Origin: Bradyrhizobium sp. AZCC 1610
Lineage (GTDB): Bacteria; Pseudomonadota; Alphaproteobacteria; Rhizobiales; Xanthobacteraceae
NCBI RefSeq assembly: GCF_036924515.1
Contig: NZ_JAZHRR010000001.1
Coordinates: 1,025,001 to 1,089,000, forward strand
Reading direction: 5' to 3'
Length of the DNA: 64,000 bases
Position numbers and translations under genes: made by a program. How positions within the stretch are numbered: position 1 is the first letter of the stretch; each line of letters opens with the position of its first letter. The notes under the pieces are model-generated. The model had not been told where the DNA came from, searched no databases, and worked only from the letters and a program-made list of their open reading frames with translations. Shown piece by piece: positions 1 to 7,484 of this stretch.

Positions 1-90
1 GAGTACGCCGAAGGCGCCGCCATCCTCCAATAGTTGACTCCAGATTCTATACTGACTACTATAAAAAATGTAGTAGAGTCGGAGTTGCCG

Positions 91-525
91 ATGCCAGCGG
101 TATCTTACGTTGCTCGTCCGGCCGATGCCCGCAGCTTCTGGCTCGGCTTTGCCGCCTATCTTCTTCCGTCCTTTCCGATCGCCTTCGTCTGGCATCTCGT
201 CCTGTTCGAGCAGAAGTATCACGCGCTCCAGATCTATCGCGACGAGCCGGTGATCGCCTTTGGACTGGGTTCAATGGTCATCCAGGGCGCGATCTTCTCG
301 TGGTTGTTCCCGCGGGTATTCATGCAAGGTAGCGGGTCCTTTCTGAAGGACGGGCTCTTGTATGGCCTTGGCGCAGGCCTGTTGTCGTGGTCGTTCACCA
401 CGCTCGCCGTCGCAGCCAAGAATGTGATGGTTTCCGTGCCGGACTATGTATTGCTCGAAACCGCGTTCACGATCCTGCAGTTCGCCGTCGTGGGTCCGCT
501 GATCGCCCTCGCTTACCGAAGATGA
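91..525 (+). CDS. Small multi-pass membrane protein, unknown function
   Basis: The product is about 144 residues with four hydrophobic stretches (roughly residues 15-40, 53-78, 85-108 and 120-142), so it is probably an inner-membrane protein. I do not recognise a family. The frame is also open to a TTG at 34, but the ATG at 91 has a GGAG ribosome-binding site at 81-84 and gives a cleaner N-terminus, so I chose it. It lies 24 bases before an HxlR-type regulator on the same strand and may share its transcript. The upstream gene lies outside the window. Confidence 0.6.
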   Translation: MPAVSYVARPADARSFWLGFAAYLLPSFPIAFVWHLVLFEQKYHALQIYRDEPVIAFGLGSMVIQGAIFSWLFPRVFMQGSGSFLKDGLLYGLGAGLLSWSFTTLAVAAKNVMVSVPDYVLLETAFTILQFAVVGPLIALAYRR

Positions 526-549
526 CGCGGAGGAACTAATCTCGAAGGC

Positions 550-1230
550 ATGACCAATCTTCACTATCCGCAATTCTGCGCACTTGCCCGCGCGGCGGAA
601 ATCATCGGCGAGCGCTGGACTCTCCTGATTATCCGGGAGCTCCTTCTTGGGCCGAAGCGGTTTGGCGATCTCCTGGATCATCTTGACGGTATGAGTCCCA
701 CTTTGCTGACATCGCGCCTTACCACCCTGATCGAGTGCAACGTCGTGCGGCGAACTGCCTTGCCGCGGCCGGTCAATGCGCAGGTATACGAGCTGACGGA
801 GATCGGCCGGGAAGTTCAGCCCGCGATCCGGGAATTGATCCGCTGGGGCGGTCGCTTCCTGTTCCCGCCGGTGCCGGGCGACACGTTCGAGCCGGACTGG
901 GTGATGCTTGGCCTTGACGCCATTGCGAAGCGTTCACCCGTGCCGGAAATTAACGTCGGCCTCGTGGTCACCCATGGCAAGAAGTCGGCAGGCTTTACCG
1001 TCGCGGGCAGCGGCTCAGGTACGGCAATTCAGAGAGGCGTTACGGATTGCAAGGGGATACTGGAAGCCCCGTTCGACGCGGTGCTGCAGATTGTCGGGAT
1101 GAGCGTATCCCTTCAGGACGCAATCGAGGCGAAGCGCGCCAGAGTTAGCGGCTCTATAACGCTGGTTCGCAAGCTTCCCCTTCTGTTCGACCTTGCGGAA
1201 CGCCGGCGCGCAGCGCCCGCGGCAAGCTGA
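550..1230 (+). CDS. HxlR-family winged-helix transcriptional regulator
   Basis: The first 110 or so residues show the HxlR pattern: an early Cys (residue 10), the stretch GERWTLLIIRELLLGPKRF, then a helix-turn-helix (SPTLLTSRLTTLIE) and a wing ending in YELTEIGRE. HxlR proteins are small DNA-binding regulators that often sense redox or electrophilic signals. The remaining 110 residues form a second domain of unknown ligand, as in longer HxlR relatives that carry a sterol-carrier-like tail. It is followed at 12 bases by the TfoX-domain gene, so the two are probably cotranscribed. Regulator identity is secure; its target is unknown. Confidence 0.85.
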   Translation: MTNLHYPQFCALARAAEIIGERWTLLIIRELLLGPKRFGDLLDHLDGMSPTLLTSRLTTLIECNVVRRTALPRPVNAQVYELTEIGREVQPAIRELIRWGGRFLFPPVPGDTFEPDWVMLGLDAIAKRSPVPEINVGLVVTHGKKSAGFTVAGSGSGTAIQRGVTDCKGILEAPFDAVLQIVGMSVSLQDAIEAKRARVSGSITLVRKLPLLFDLAERRRAAPAAS

Positions 1231-1242
1231 AAGGAGTAACCG

Positions 1243-1638
1243 GTGGCCTGGACGAAATCACCACAGTCGCTGATCGATCTGTTCGACAAGTCGGTCCCGC
1301 CGGGCGCAAACATTTCCCGCCGCAAGATGTTCGGCTACCCGGCGGCCTTCGCTAACGGAAATCTCTTTATCGGCCTGCATCAGAACGATTTCATCATGCG
1401 GTTATCGGAGCAGGATCGCGCCAGGTATAGCGCCGAATTCGGCGAACGACCCTTCGAGCCCATGGTGGGTCGGCCGATGCGTGAATATGTGCGATTGCCT
1501 GAGGAGCTACTGGCCGATCCGCGCAAGCGCGCATCCTGGATCAATCTTTCGCTGCGGTATGCCGAGACAATCGCACCAAAGGCGAAGTCCCCAAAGAGAA
1601 AGCATTTGCCTCAACCGGTGAACAGGAGTCGAGCATGA
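1243..1638 (+). CDS. TfoX N-terminal domain protein
   Basis: The product is 131 residues. The motif SRRKMFGYPAAFANGNLFIGLH and the following basic and aromatic residues match the TfoX N-terminal domain, found in stand-alone proteins of uncertain function as well as in competence regulator TfoX. Translation starts at GTG 1243, preceded by AAAGGAG with 7-base spacing. The C-terminus is basic and proline-rich (KAKSPKRKHLPQP). The stop overlaps the start of the next gene (ATGA, 1635-1638), which indicates translational coupling. A role in natural competence should not be assumed. Confidence 0.8.
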   Translation: MAWTKSPQSLIDLFDKSVPPGANISRRKMFGYPAAFANGNLFIGLHQNDFIMRLSEQDRARYSAEFGERPFEPMVGRPMREYVRLPEELLADPRKRASWINLSLRYAETIAPKAKSPKRKHLPQPVNRSRA

Positions 1639-1922
1639 AGAAGTTTGTGCTGCTGCATTACGGATTTGAAAAACCCACTCCGGAAATCATGGCCGCCTGG
1701 GGCAAATGGTTTGAGGCAACCAAGCCGCATACTGTAGACATGGGCGGCTTCGGCAATGGCCGAGAAATCTCGAAGGGCGGAACGAAGGACCTTCCGCTCG
1801 GCCCCGACGCCATTACCGGATTCACGATCGTCAACGCGGCAAATCTCGACGACGCGGAGAAGATGGCGCAAGGCAACCCTTTCATTTCGAGCATTCGAGT
1901 CTACGAAGTAAGGTCGAGCTAA
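1635..1922 (+). CDS. YCII-related small protein
   Basis: The product is 95 residues with the ferredoxin-like YCII layout: a first strand KKFVLLHYGF, a helix around MAAWGKWFEA, a glycine-rich centre, and a final strand SSIRVYEVRSS after the loop GNPFIS. YCII-like proteins are small dimeric alpha/beta proteins; most have no known reaction. It has an AGGAG site 7 bases before ATG and overlaps the TfoX-domain gene by 4 bases, so this is the last gene of the regulator-TfoX-YCII unit. It ends about 40 bases before a strong bidirectional terminator. Confidence 0.75.
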   Translation: MKKFVLLHYGFEKPTPEIMAAWGKWFEATKPHTVDMGGFGNGREISKGGTKDLPLGPDAITGFTIVNAANLDDAEKMAQGNPFISSIRVYEVRSS

Positions 1923-1963
1923 CCTTCTTCATCGGCGTCTTCATCTATTTGGAGGATGATGCG

Positions 1964-1994
1964 AAAGCGGCCCCGGCTATGCCGGGGCCGCTTT
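1964..1994. terminator. Bidirectional intrinsic terminator
   Basis: A perfect 14-bp stem (AAAGCGGCCCCGGC paired with GCCGGGGCCGCTTT) with a TAT loop lies between two convergent genes. The A-run at one end and T-run at the other make it usable from both strands. Confidence 0.85.
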
Positions 1995-2016
1995 CAGCGT
2001 GGGAATTGTTTTGCGG

Positions 2017-2694
2017 TTAGCGGATGGTCCGGCCGAGATCGGCGCGGCGATCCGTCATCGGCAGCACGATCACCTTGGTGCCGACGCTGACCCGCGAATA
2101 GAGGTCCTTGACGTCTTCATTGGTGAGGCGGAGGCAGCCTGAGGAAACGCGGGTGCCGATCGTCGAGGGGTCGTTGGTGCCGTGGATGCGATAGATGGTG
2201 CCGCCGAGATACATCGCGCGGGCGCCGAGCGGATTACCCGGGCCGCCGGTCATGTGGCGCGGCAAATAGGGCTGGCGGGCGATCATTTGCGGGGGCGGGG
2301 TCCACGCCGGCCATTCGGCCTTGCGGGTGATCGTCTGGGTGCCCGACCAGGTGAAGCCGTCGCGGCCGATGCCGATGCCGTAGCGCATCGCCTGGCCGTT
2401 GCCGAGCACGAGGTAGAGATAGGTGTTCGGGGTATCGATGATGATCGTGCCCGGCGCCTCGCGGGTGTAGTAGTTCACGACCTGGCGACGCAGGCGTGCC
2501 GGCAGCTCGAAGCGTTCTTCTTCCTGGGGCGTAGCCGCAACCGGCGGCGGGGCCGCTTCGATCTGCGGCAGGAAAAACGGAAACAGCGGCAGCGGAGCTG
2601 CGGCGGCGGGTGCGGAAAATGCGGTCGCGCCGATTGCCAGCGCACCAAAAGCGGCGGCAGCAAAGCGGGTGGTCAGGCTAAATGAATTAAACAT
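2017..2694 (-). CDS. L,D-transpeptidase (YkuD domain), exported
   Basis: The product is 225 residues with an N-terminal signal peptide (about 1-32, ending in alanine-rich sequence) and a YkuD catalytic domain from about residue 80. The signature is visible as H171-G followed by SSGC187LRL, with Cys187 as the nucleophile. Such enzymes act in the periplasm, forming 3-3 crosslinks in peptidoglycan or anchoring proteins to it. The ATG has AGGGG about 7 bases upstream. The length matches other rhizobial single-domain L,D-transpeptidases, of which each genome usually has many. No partner gene is adjacent. Confidence 0.93.
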   Translation of the reverse strand: MFNSFSLTTRFAAAAFGALAIGATAFSAPAAAAPLPLFPFFLPQIEAAPPPVAATPQEEERFELPARLRRQVVNYYTREAPGTIIIDTPNTYLYLVLGNGQAMRYGIGIGRDGFTWSGTQTITRKAEWPAWTPPPQMIARQPYLPRHMTGGPGNPLGARAMYLGGTIYRIHGTNDPSTIGTRVSSGCLRLTNEDVKDLYSRVSVGTKVIVLPMTDRRADLGRTIR

Positions 2695-3141
2695 TGGTCG
2701 CCCCTGTTTTAAATTTTGTCGCGCCGTTCTCGGCGCGTCGTTGGGGAAACCTGTACCGATGAACCGTTTCAGGACATTTGCACGAAATCGCCAAAATGGT
2801 TTCGTCGCGTTAGGGAATTGTTTCGTTAAGGTTTCGTTGACGGACCGGGCGGCGGACCGGCGCTGCCACTTCCCCTCTCCCCTTGTGGGAGAGGGTGGAT
2901 CAATCGCGCAAAGCGCGATTGAGACGGGTGAGGGGTTCTCTCCGCGGAGACAGACCCCTCATCCGTCGCGGACTGCGCGTAACCGATGCAAAGCATCGGC
3001 GTCCCTTAAGAATGGCGGTCTTGGACCGCCTATGGCCACCATCTCCCACAAGGGGAGAAGGAAGCGTCCCCGGTTGCACCGGCGTTGCTCCCGCGCTGAC
3101 AATCTACTTGATCGAAAAGGCGGCCCAACCAATCAGGTGGC
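2695..3141. other. Intergenic region with repeat, no gene seen
   Basis: Between the L,D-transpeptidase start and the TAXI protein stop there are 447 bases without a credible gene. Open frames here (for example 2669-3145) have no ribosome-binding site and run through a repeat. The middle is filled by the palindromic element at 2870-3063. The bases just upstream of 2694 must hold the L,D-transpeptidase promoter. Confidence 0.7.
2870..3063. repeat. About 190-bp intergenic element with inverted ends
   Basis: The left end (CCCCTCTCCCCTTGTGGGAG) and the reverse complement of the right end (CCTTCTCCCCTTGTGGGAGA) are near-identical, so the element has terminal inverted repeats of about 20 bp. Shorter internal hairpins include an 18-base palindrome built on ATCGCGC. 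Elements with such ends are scattered in many rhizobial genomes. It contains no gene. Confidence 0.75.
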
Positions 3142-4536
3142 CTAGCCGGCGCGCATTCGCGGCATGCCGGCCTCGCCGGCGTTGAGCACGACGCGGCGGT
3201 CGACGACCGCGTGGTGGAATTGTTCGAGCGCTAAACCGATCACCGAGAGGTCGCCGTCCTCGACTGCGCCGTCGTCATAGCAATCGAGCGCGTGACGCAA
3301 TATGCCGTCGGCTGTGTTCTGCATCTCCGCCAGCTCTTGCGGCGTTTCCGCCTTGCGTACCCTGGAAATCAGGTCGAGCAGTTCATCGCGATGGCCGACA
3401 TACACTTCGCGTTCGTCGCTGTTCCAGTAGTGCTTGAACCAGGCGCCGACCGAGCCCAACCCCGAGAGGATCAGGATCGCCCCCCAGATATAGTCGGTGT
3501 ATTTTTCGAGGAACGTTCGCTCGTTGCCGTCGATATAGGCCGCCGCTCCCGCATGCGCCGGCAAGGCAGCGTCCTTGTCGGTGTCAGGCTTTTCGATCTG
3601 CGAGGCGGTCGGCAATTCGCGCGCAAGCTGCTGGCGGTTGGTGAAGAGCTGGCGGGCAAAGGCGGCGACCGCCGTGTCCGACAACGACTTCGGCGCGACG
3701 ATCAGGTGATTGACGGCAACAGTGTCGACCTTGTCTTCCGGCCGCTGCGGCGAGGAGCCGAAGATGCTGGCAGGAATCTCTTCGGATTCGTAGATCGGGT
3801 TCTTCTTCGCGATCGCATCGGAAACCTCGATCGGCAGGAATTTCGGATCGCCGCGGGCCACAGCCGTCGCCGCGATGGCGTCCACGGTGATCTTGCTCTT
3901 GAGCGGGCCGACCGCCATGAAGGCGTCGACCGACTGATCGCGCGCCATCTCGCCGATCTGGTTGGTGGCGAACTGACTGATCGTGACCTTGTCGGGATTG
4001 ATGCCGGACTCTTTCAGAATACTGCGCAACAACGCGACATTGGCCTGCGTCCGCCCGATCACGCCGACGCGGTGGCCGGCCAGCTCATCGAGACTCTTGA
4101 TCTTGGGTGTGGGCTGCTTCTTCGAGCCCTTGGCGGGAAGGCCGGAAGGCGCCCACAGCACGACGACATTCTTGCGCAGGATGGCGACCGACTCGGCATT
4201 TTCCGGCAGGTTCAGGTCGCCGCGCGCCACCGCGAGATCGGCCTTGCCGGCGGCGAACAGCGCGATGCTCTCCACTGCCCCTTCCGTCGTGATCGGTGCA
4301 AGCCGCACGGAACCGTTCTCGCGCGCAAAGGTCTGCGCCATCAACTGGATCAGTTTCTGGTCGTCGCTGCCGGCAGGCCCGACCGCGATCCGCAGCGTCG
4401 TCGGGCGCAGCACGTAGTACAGCGTGCCGGCGGCGACGCCGAACGCGAGCATGCCGGCGGCAAGGATCAAAAGCGCATAGCTCCGGCGCTTTCGCCGTCG
4501 GCGGGATCGCGCAGTATTGTCGTTTGGGTCTGACAT
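3142..4536 (-). CDS. TAXI-family TRAP solute-binding protein, membrane-anchored
   Basis: The product is 464 residues. A basic N-terminus (RSRRRRKRRS) is followed by a membrane anchor at about 20-42, then a periplasmic TAXI-type solute-binding domain starting TLRIAVGPAGSDDQKL and reaching about residue 320. A second membrane segment (YIWGAILILSGLGSVGAW, about 345-365) precedes a roughly 100-residue C-terminal region likely to face the cytoplasm. TAXI proteins bind small organic acids for TRAP transporters, but no DctM/DctQ-type permease gene is beside it. The two-anchor layout suggests a sensory or scaffold role rather than a free binding protein; that is inference. Confidence 0.85.
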   Translation of the reverse strand: MSDPNDNTARSRRRRKRRSYALLILAAGMLAFGVAAGTLYYVLRPTTLRIAVGPAGSDDQKLIQLMAQTFARENGSVRLAPITTEGAVESIALFAAGKADLAVARGDLNLPENAESVAILRKNVVVLWAPSGLPAKGSKKQPTPKIKSLDELAGHRVGVIGRTQANVALLRSILKESGINPDKVTISQFATNQIGEMARDQSVDAFMAVGPLKSKITVDAIAATAVARGDPKFLPIEVSDAIAKKNPIYESEEIPASIFGSSPQRPEDKVDTVAVNHLIVAPKSLSDTAVAAFARQLFTNRQQLARELPTASQIEKPDTDKDAALPAHAGAAAYIDGNERTFLEKYTDYIWGAILILSGLGSVGAWFKHYWNSDEREVYVGHRDELLDLISRVRKAETPQELAEMQNTADGILRHALDCYDDGAVEDGDLSVIGLALEQFHHAVVDRRVVLNAGEAGMPRMRAG

Positions 4537-4667
4537 CGTTCTGTCACGTTACACGAAAATGCGTGGAGGCGAGCTTAAAAACATCCTTACAGAACGATGA
4601 CGTCATACGCTTGAAATATCCATGTCCCAACGTCGGATTTGAGAATCATTAATCTCGGGTCCGGGAC

Positions 4668-5723
4668 ATGAAGATACTGATTGCGACCGATGCATGGCAT
4701 CCGCAGGTGAACGGCGTCGTCCGTACGCTGACGTCGCTGGCGCGCAGCGCCGCCGCGCTTGGCGCCGACATCAGCTTTCTGACCCCGGACGGATTTCCCT
4801 CGATGGCGTTGCCGACCTATCCGGGCTTGCGCATCGCGCTGCCGAACCGGCGCGAGATCGCGCGACGGATCGAGGAGGCGGCGCCGGACGCCATCCACAT
4901 CGCGACCGAGGGGCCGATCGGCTGGATGGTGCGTGCCTATTGCCGCCGCCGCAAGCTGGCGTTCACCACGTCCTATACGACGCGTTTTCCCGAATATATC
5001 GCCGTCCGCACCGGGGTGCCGGCGAGCGTCGGCTACGCGGTGCTGCGGCACTTTCATGCCGCGTCTTCCACGACCATGGTCGCGACCGACTCGCTGCGGC
5101 AGGAACTCGGCGCGCGGGGATTCCGGAAACTCGGTTTCTGGACACGCGGCGTCGACACCGAGCTGTTCAATCCGCATACGCCTGCGGCGCTCGATCTGCC
5201 GCGGCCGGTCTTCATGACCATGGGCCGCGTCGCGGTGGAAAAGAATCTCGAAGCGTTTCTGTCGCTCGATTTGCCGGGGTCGAAAGTGGTCGTCGGCGAC
5301 GGACCGCAGAAGGCGCAGCTCGCAAAGCAATATCCCGACGCGATCTATCTCGGCGAGAAGAAGGGCGCGGACCTGACCGCGCATCTCGCCGCCGCCGACG
5401 TCTTCGTGTTTCCGAGCCTCACCGACACCTTCGGCGTCGTGCAGCTCGAGGCGCTAGCCTGTGGCACGCCGGTCGCGGCATTTCCGGTCACCGGCCCGAA
5501 GGATGTCATTGCCGATCATCCGATCGGCGCAATCGACACCGATCTGCGCGCCGCGTCCTTGCGCGCGCTGACGATGTCGCGCGAAACCTGCCGGAATTTT
5601 GCGCTGGCGCGTTCCTGGGAAAACAGCGCGCGGCAGTTCATCGGCAACCTGACGGCGCTGCAGCCGAGCCGCGCGCTGCGGCCGGTGCGCCGGGCGCCCG
5701 CCGCGAGCGCCGTGCAGGGTTGA
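4668..5723 (+). CDS. GT4-type glycosyltransferase
   Basis: The product is 351 residues with the GT-B fold. The N-terminal domain begins KILIATDAWHPQVNGVVRTL, the usual start of family 4 retaining transferases, and the C-terminal domain has the donor site FPSLTDTFGVVQLEALACGTPV with the conserved E-x7-E pair. Relatives transfer mannose or glucose from a nucleotide sugar to lipid or glycan acceptors at the cytoplasmic membrane face. The next gene is a phospholipid methyltransferase, so a membrane glycolipid acceptor is plausible. Donor and acceptor cannot be read from sequence. Confidence 0.88.
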   Translation: MKILIATDAWHPQVNGVVRTLTSLARSAAALGADISFLTPDGFPSMALPTYPGLRIALPNRREIARRIEEAAPDAIHIATEGPIGWMVRAYCRRRKLAFTTSYTTRFPEYIAVRTGVPASVGYAVLRHFHAASSTTMVATDSLRQELGARGFRKLGFWTRGVDTELFNPHTPAALDLPRPVFMTMGRVAVEKNLEAFLSLDLPGSKVVVGDGPQKAQLAKQYPDAIYLGEKKGADLTAHLAAADVFVFPSLTDTFGVVQLEALACGTPVAAFPVTGPKDVIADHPIGAIDTDLRAASLRALTMSRETCRNFALARSWENSARQFIGNLTALQPSRALRPVRRAPAASAVQG

Positions 5724-5777
5724 GTGCAAAGACCATAAATCCAGTCATAAGCGTGAGACGAGAAGGCAGAACGAACC

Positions 5778-6467
5778 ATGGCAGACATCATCAAGCTTGA
5801 CGGTACCAGGCAGCTCGATTTCGACCGCGAAACGGTCGAGCAGGCCTATGATCGCTGGGCACCGGTTTACGACCTCGTGTTCGGGGGCGTGTTCAGCAAG
5901 GGCCGCAAGGCGGCAATCCAGGCGACCAACAAGATCGGCGGCCGCGTGCTCGAGGTCGGCGTCGGCACCGGCATCTCGCTGCCGCTATACGCGCCGCATC
6001 TGCGCATCTTCGGCACCGATATTTCGGAAGCGATGCTGCAGAAGGCGAAGAAGCGCGTCGACGAGCTCGGCCTGAAGAACGTCGAAGGGCTTGCGGTGAT
6101 GGACGCCGAAAGCCTCGAATTCCCCGACGATTCGTTCGACGTGGTAATGGCGCAATATGTCGTCACCGCAGTGCCGAACCCCGAAAAGGCGCTCGACGAA
6201 TTTGCCCGCGTGCTACGGCCGGGTGGCGAGCTCATCATCCTCACCCGCGTCAGCGCCGATGCCGGCATGCGCCGCTTCATCGAGCAGCGTCTGCAGCCGG
6301 TGGTGCGCCCGCTCGGCTTCCGCACCGCCGAGTTCGCCTGGTCGCGCTATGCGCAATGGCTGGCGGGTGCACGAGGCATCGAACTGGCGGAGCGCCGCCT
6401 GGTGCCGCCGCTCGGGCACTTCTCCCTGGTGCGTTTTCGCAAGGTCGACGTGGCAGCGGCCGCCTAG
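5778..6467 (+). CDS. pmtA: Phosphatidylethanolamine N-methyltransferase (Rhodobacter type)
   Basis: The product is 229 residues, a class I SAM-dependent methyltransferase. The N-terminal EQAYDRWAPVYDLVFG is the pattern of Rhodobacter-type phospholipid methyltransferases. Motif I is VLEVGVGTGISLPLY, followed by the acidic residue in IFGTDISEAML and motif LRPGGELIIL. These soluble, membrane-associated enzymes methylate phosphatidylethanolamine toward phosphatidylcholine. A phosphatidylserine decarboxylase gene 2.7 kb downstream supports a phospholipid role. Rhizobia may carry several such enzymes with different methylation steps, so the exact step is uncertain and the symbol is provisional. It is 54 bases after the glycosyltransferase gene. 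Confidence 0.82.
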   Translation: MADIIKLDGTRQLDFDRETVEQAYDRWAPVYDLVFGGVFSKGRKAAIQATNKIGGRVLEVGVGTGISLPLYAPHLRIFGTDISEAMLQKAKKRVDELGLKNVEGLAVMDAESLEFPDDSFDVVMAQYVVTAVPNPEKALDEFARVLRPGGELIILTRVSADAGMRRFIEQRLQPVVRPLGFRTAEFAWSRYAQWLAGARGIELAERRLVPPLGHFSLVRFRKVDVAAAA

Positions 6468-6519
6468 TGCGCGGCCGTTGACGTCGCGCCATCGCGACGC
6501 TGCGTTCAGTCACATGTCA

Positions 6520-6531
6520 ACATCATGATGT
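6520..6531. promoter_or_regulatory. 12-bp palindrome upstream of a membrane protein gene
   Basis: ACATCATGATGT is a perfect palindrome about 58 bases before the start at 6589 and lies between two direct copies of CACATG. It could be an operator; there is no other support. Confidence 0.3.
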
Positions 6532-6588
6532 CACATGCCGGACATCGAATCCCGTTAAACACAAACCCGAAAGAATTGGGGGTAGAGA

Positions 6589-7206
6589 ATGATCAAGAAC
6601 TTCCTGCAGGAACTGCGGACCCAGCGCTGGGACGACCATCGCTACTATCACCACAGCCGCATCAACCAGTCGCTGCACTTCGTCAGCGCGGCGAGCTTCC
6701 TGTTCGCTTACGCAATGCTGTTCTTCGATCCCGTGGTATCGGCGCTGGTCGGCTGGCTGGTTTCGATGACGACGCGGCAGGCCGGCCACTTCTTCTTCGA
6801 GCCGCGCGGCTATGATCACGTCAACCACGCGACCCACGAGCACAAGGAAGAGATCAAGGTCGGCTACAACCTGCAGCGCAAGGTCGTGCTGATGACGATC
6901 TGGGCACTGTCGCCGCTGGTGCTGTACCTCGATCCGACGCTGTTCGGGTTGTTTACGCCCTGGACTTCGACGGCGGACTTCATGCGTCAGGTTGCCAAAG
7001 TGTGGCTCGCGGTCGGCATCGGCGGGCTGCTGTTCCGCACCGTCCACCTGTTCTTCATCCGCGACGTCGAGACCGGCCTGGTCTGGATGACGAAGATCCT
7101 CACCGACCCCTTCAGCGATCTCAAGCTGTACTACAAGGCACCGTTGGCTCTCATGAAGGGCGAACTGATCGATCCCGGCCTCGAGAAGCACGTCAAGCAC
7201 GCGTGA
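6589..7206 (+). CDS. Mpo1-like (DUF962-like) membrane protein
   Basis: The product is 205 residues with about four membrane segments (near 33-60, 98-115 and 130-155). The motif HHSRINQSLHF followed by a membrane pair and then GHFFFEP resembles the His/Asn/Glu pattern of Mpo1-like proteins (YGL010w/DUF962), which in yeast is a metal-dependent 2-hydroxy fatty acid dioxygenase. The match is by eye and partial. A further His-rich stretch (DHVNHATHEHKEE) could bind metal. GGGGG sits 7 bases before ATG. Its place near pmtA and psd fits lipid metabolism, but the reaction is unproven. Confidence 0.55.
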   Translation: MIKNFLQELRTQRWDDHRYYHHSRINQSLHFVSAASFLFAYAMLFFDPVVSALVGWLVSMTTRQAGHFFFEPRGYDHVNHATHEHKEEIKVGYNLQRKVVLMTIWALSPLVLYLDPTLFGLFTPWTSTADFMRQVAKVWLAVGIGGLLFRTVHLFFIRDVETGLVWMTKILTDPFSDLKLYYKAPLALMKGELIDPGLEKHVKHA

Positions 7207-7227
7207 GGATTGCGCAAGCGAAGAAGC

Positions 7228-7331
7228 CGTCATGCCCGGCCTTGTGCCGGGCATCCACGTCTTGAGCGTCAGCGATTGCAATGTCAGCAACAAGAAAGAC
7301 GTGGATGGCCGGGACAACCCCGGCCATGACG
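7228..7331. repeat. Palindromic intergenic element, type B copy 1
   Basis: The element begins CGTCATGCCCGGCC and ends with the inverse (GGCCATGACG); inner arms pair CCACGTC with GACGTGGATGG. A second copy with the same ends is at 40876-40991. It lies directly after a stop codon and may also act in transcription termination. Confidence 0.8.
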
Positions 7332-7356
7332 ACAGAGAAAAAAGCAGTCGTGAAGT

Positions 7357-7440
7357 CGTCATTGCGAGCGAAGCGAAGCAATCCATCTCTCTGCACGGGG
7401 ATAGTTGGATTGCTTCGTCGCTTCGCTCCTCGCAATGACG
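7357..7440. repeat. 84-bp palindromic element, type C
   Basis: The ends CGTCATTGCGAGCGAAGCGA and TCGCTTCGCTCCTCGCAATGACG are inverted copies with a small insertion, and AAGCAATCCA pairs with TGGATTGCTT inside. It would fold into a long hairpin. It lies 25 bases after the type B element and 45 bases from the aminotransferase stop. Confidence 0.8.
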
Positions 7441-7484
7441 AGAGTGCTCAATCTCCCGCGATGGCGGTGAACGGAAGCGTGTCC

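Noticed and set aside
3292..4533. 413-codon plus-strand frame opposite the TAXI gene
   Set aside because: Antisense shadow in high-GC DNA; the minus strand has a signal anchor and a known domain.
4694..5800. 368-codon plus frame overlapping the GT4 gene
   Set aside because: It is an Arg-rich alternative frame; the GT4 frame has both GT-B motifs.
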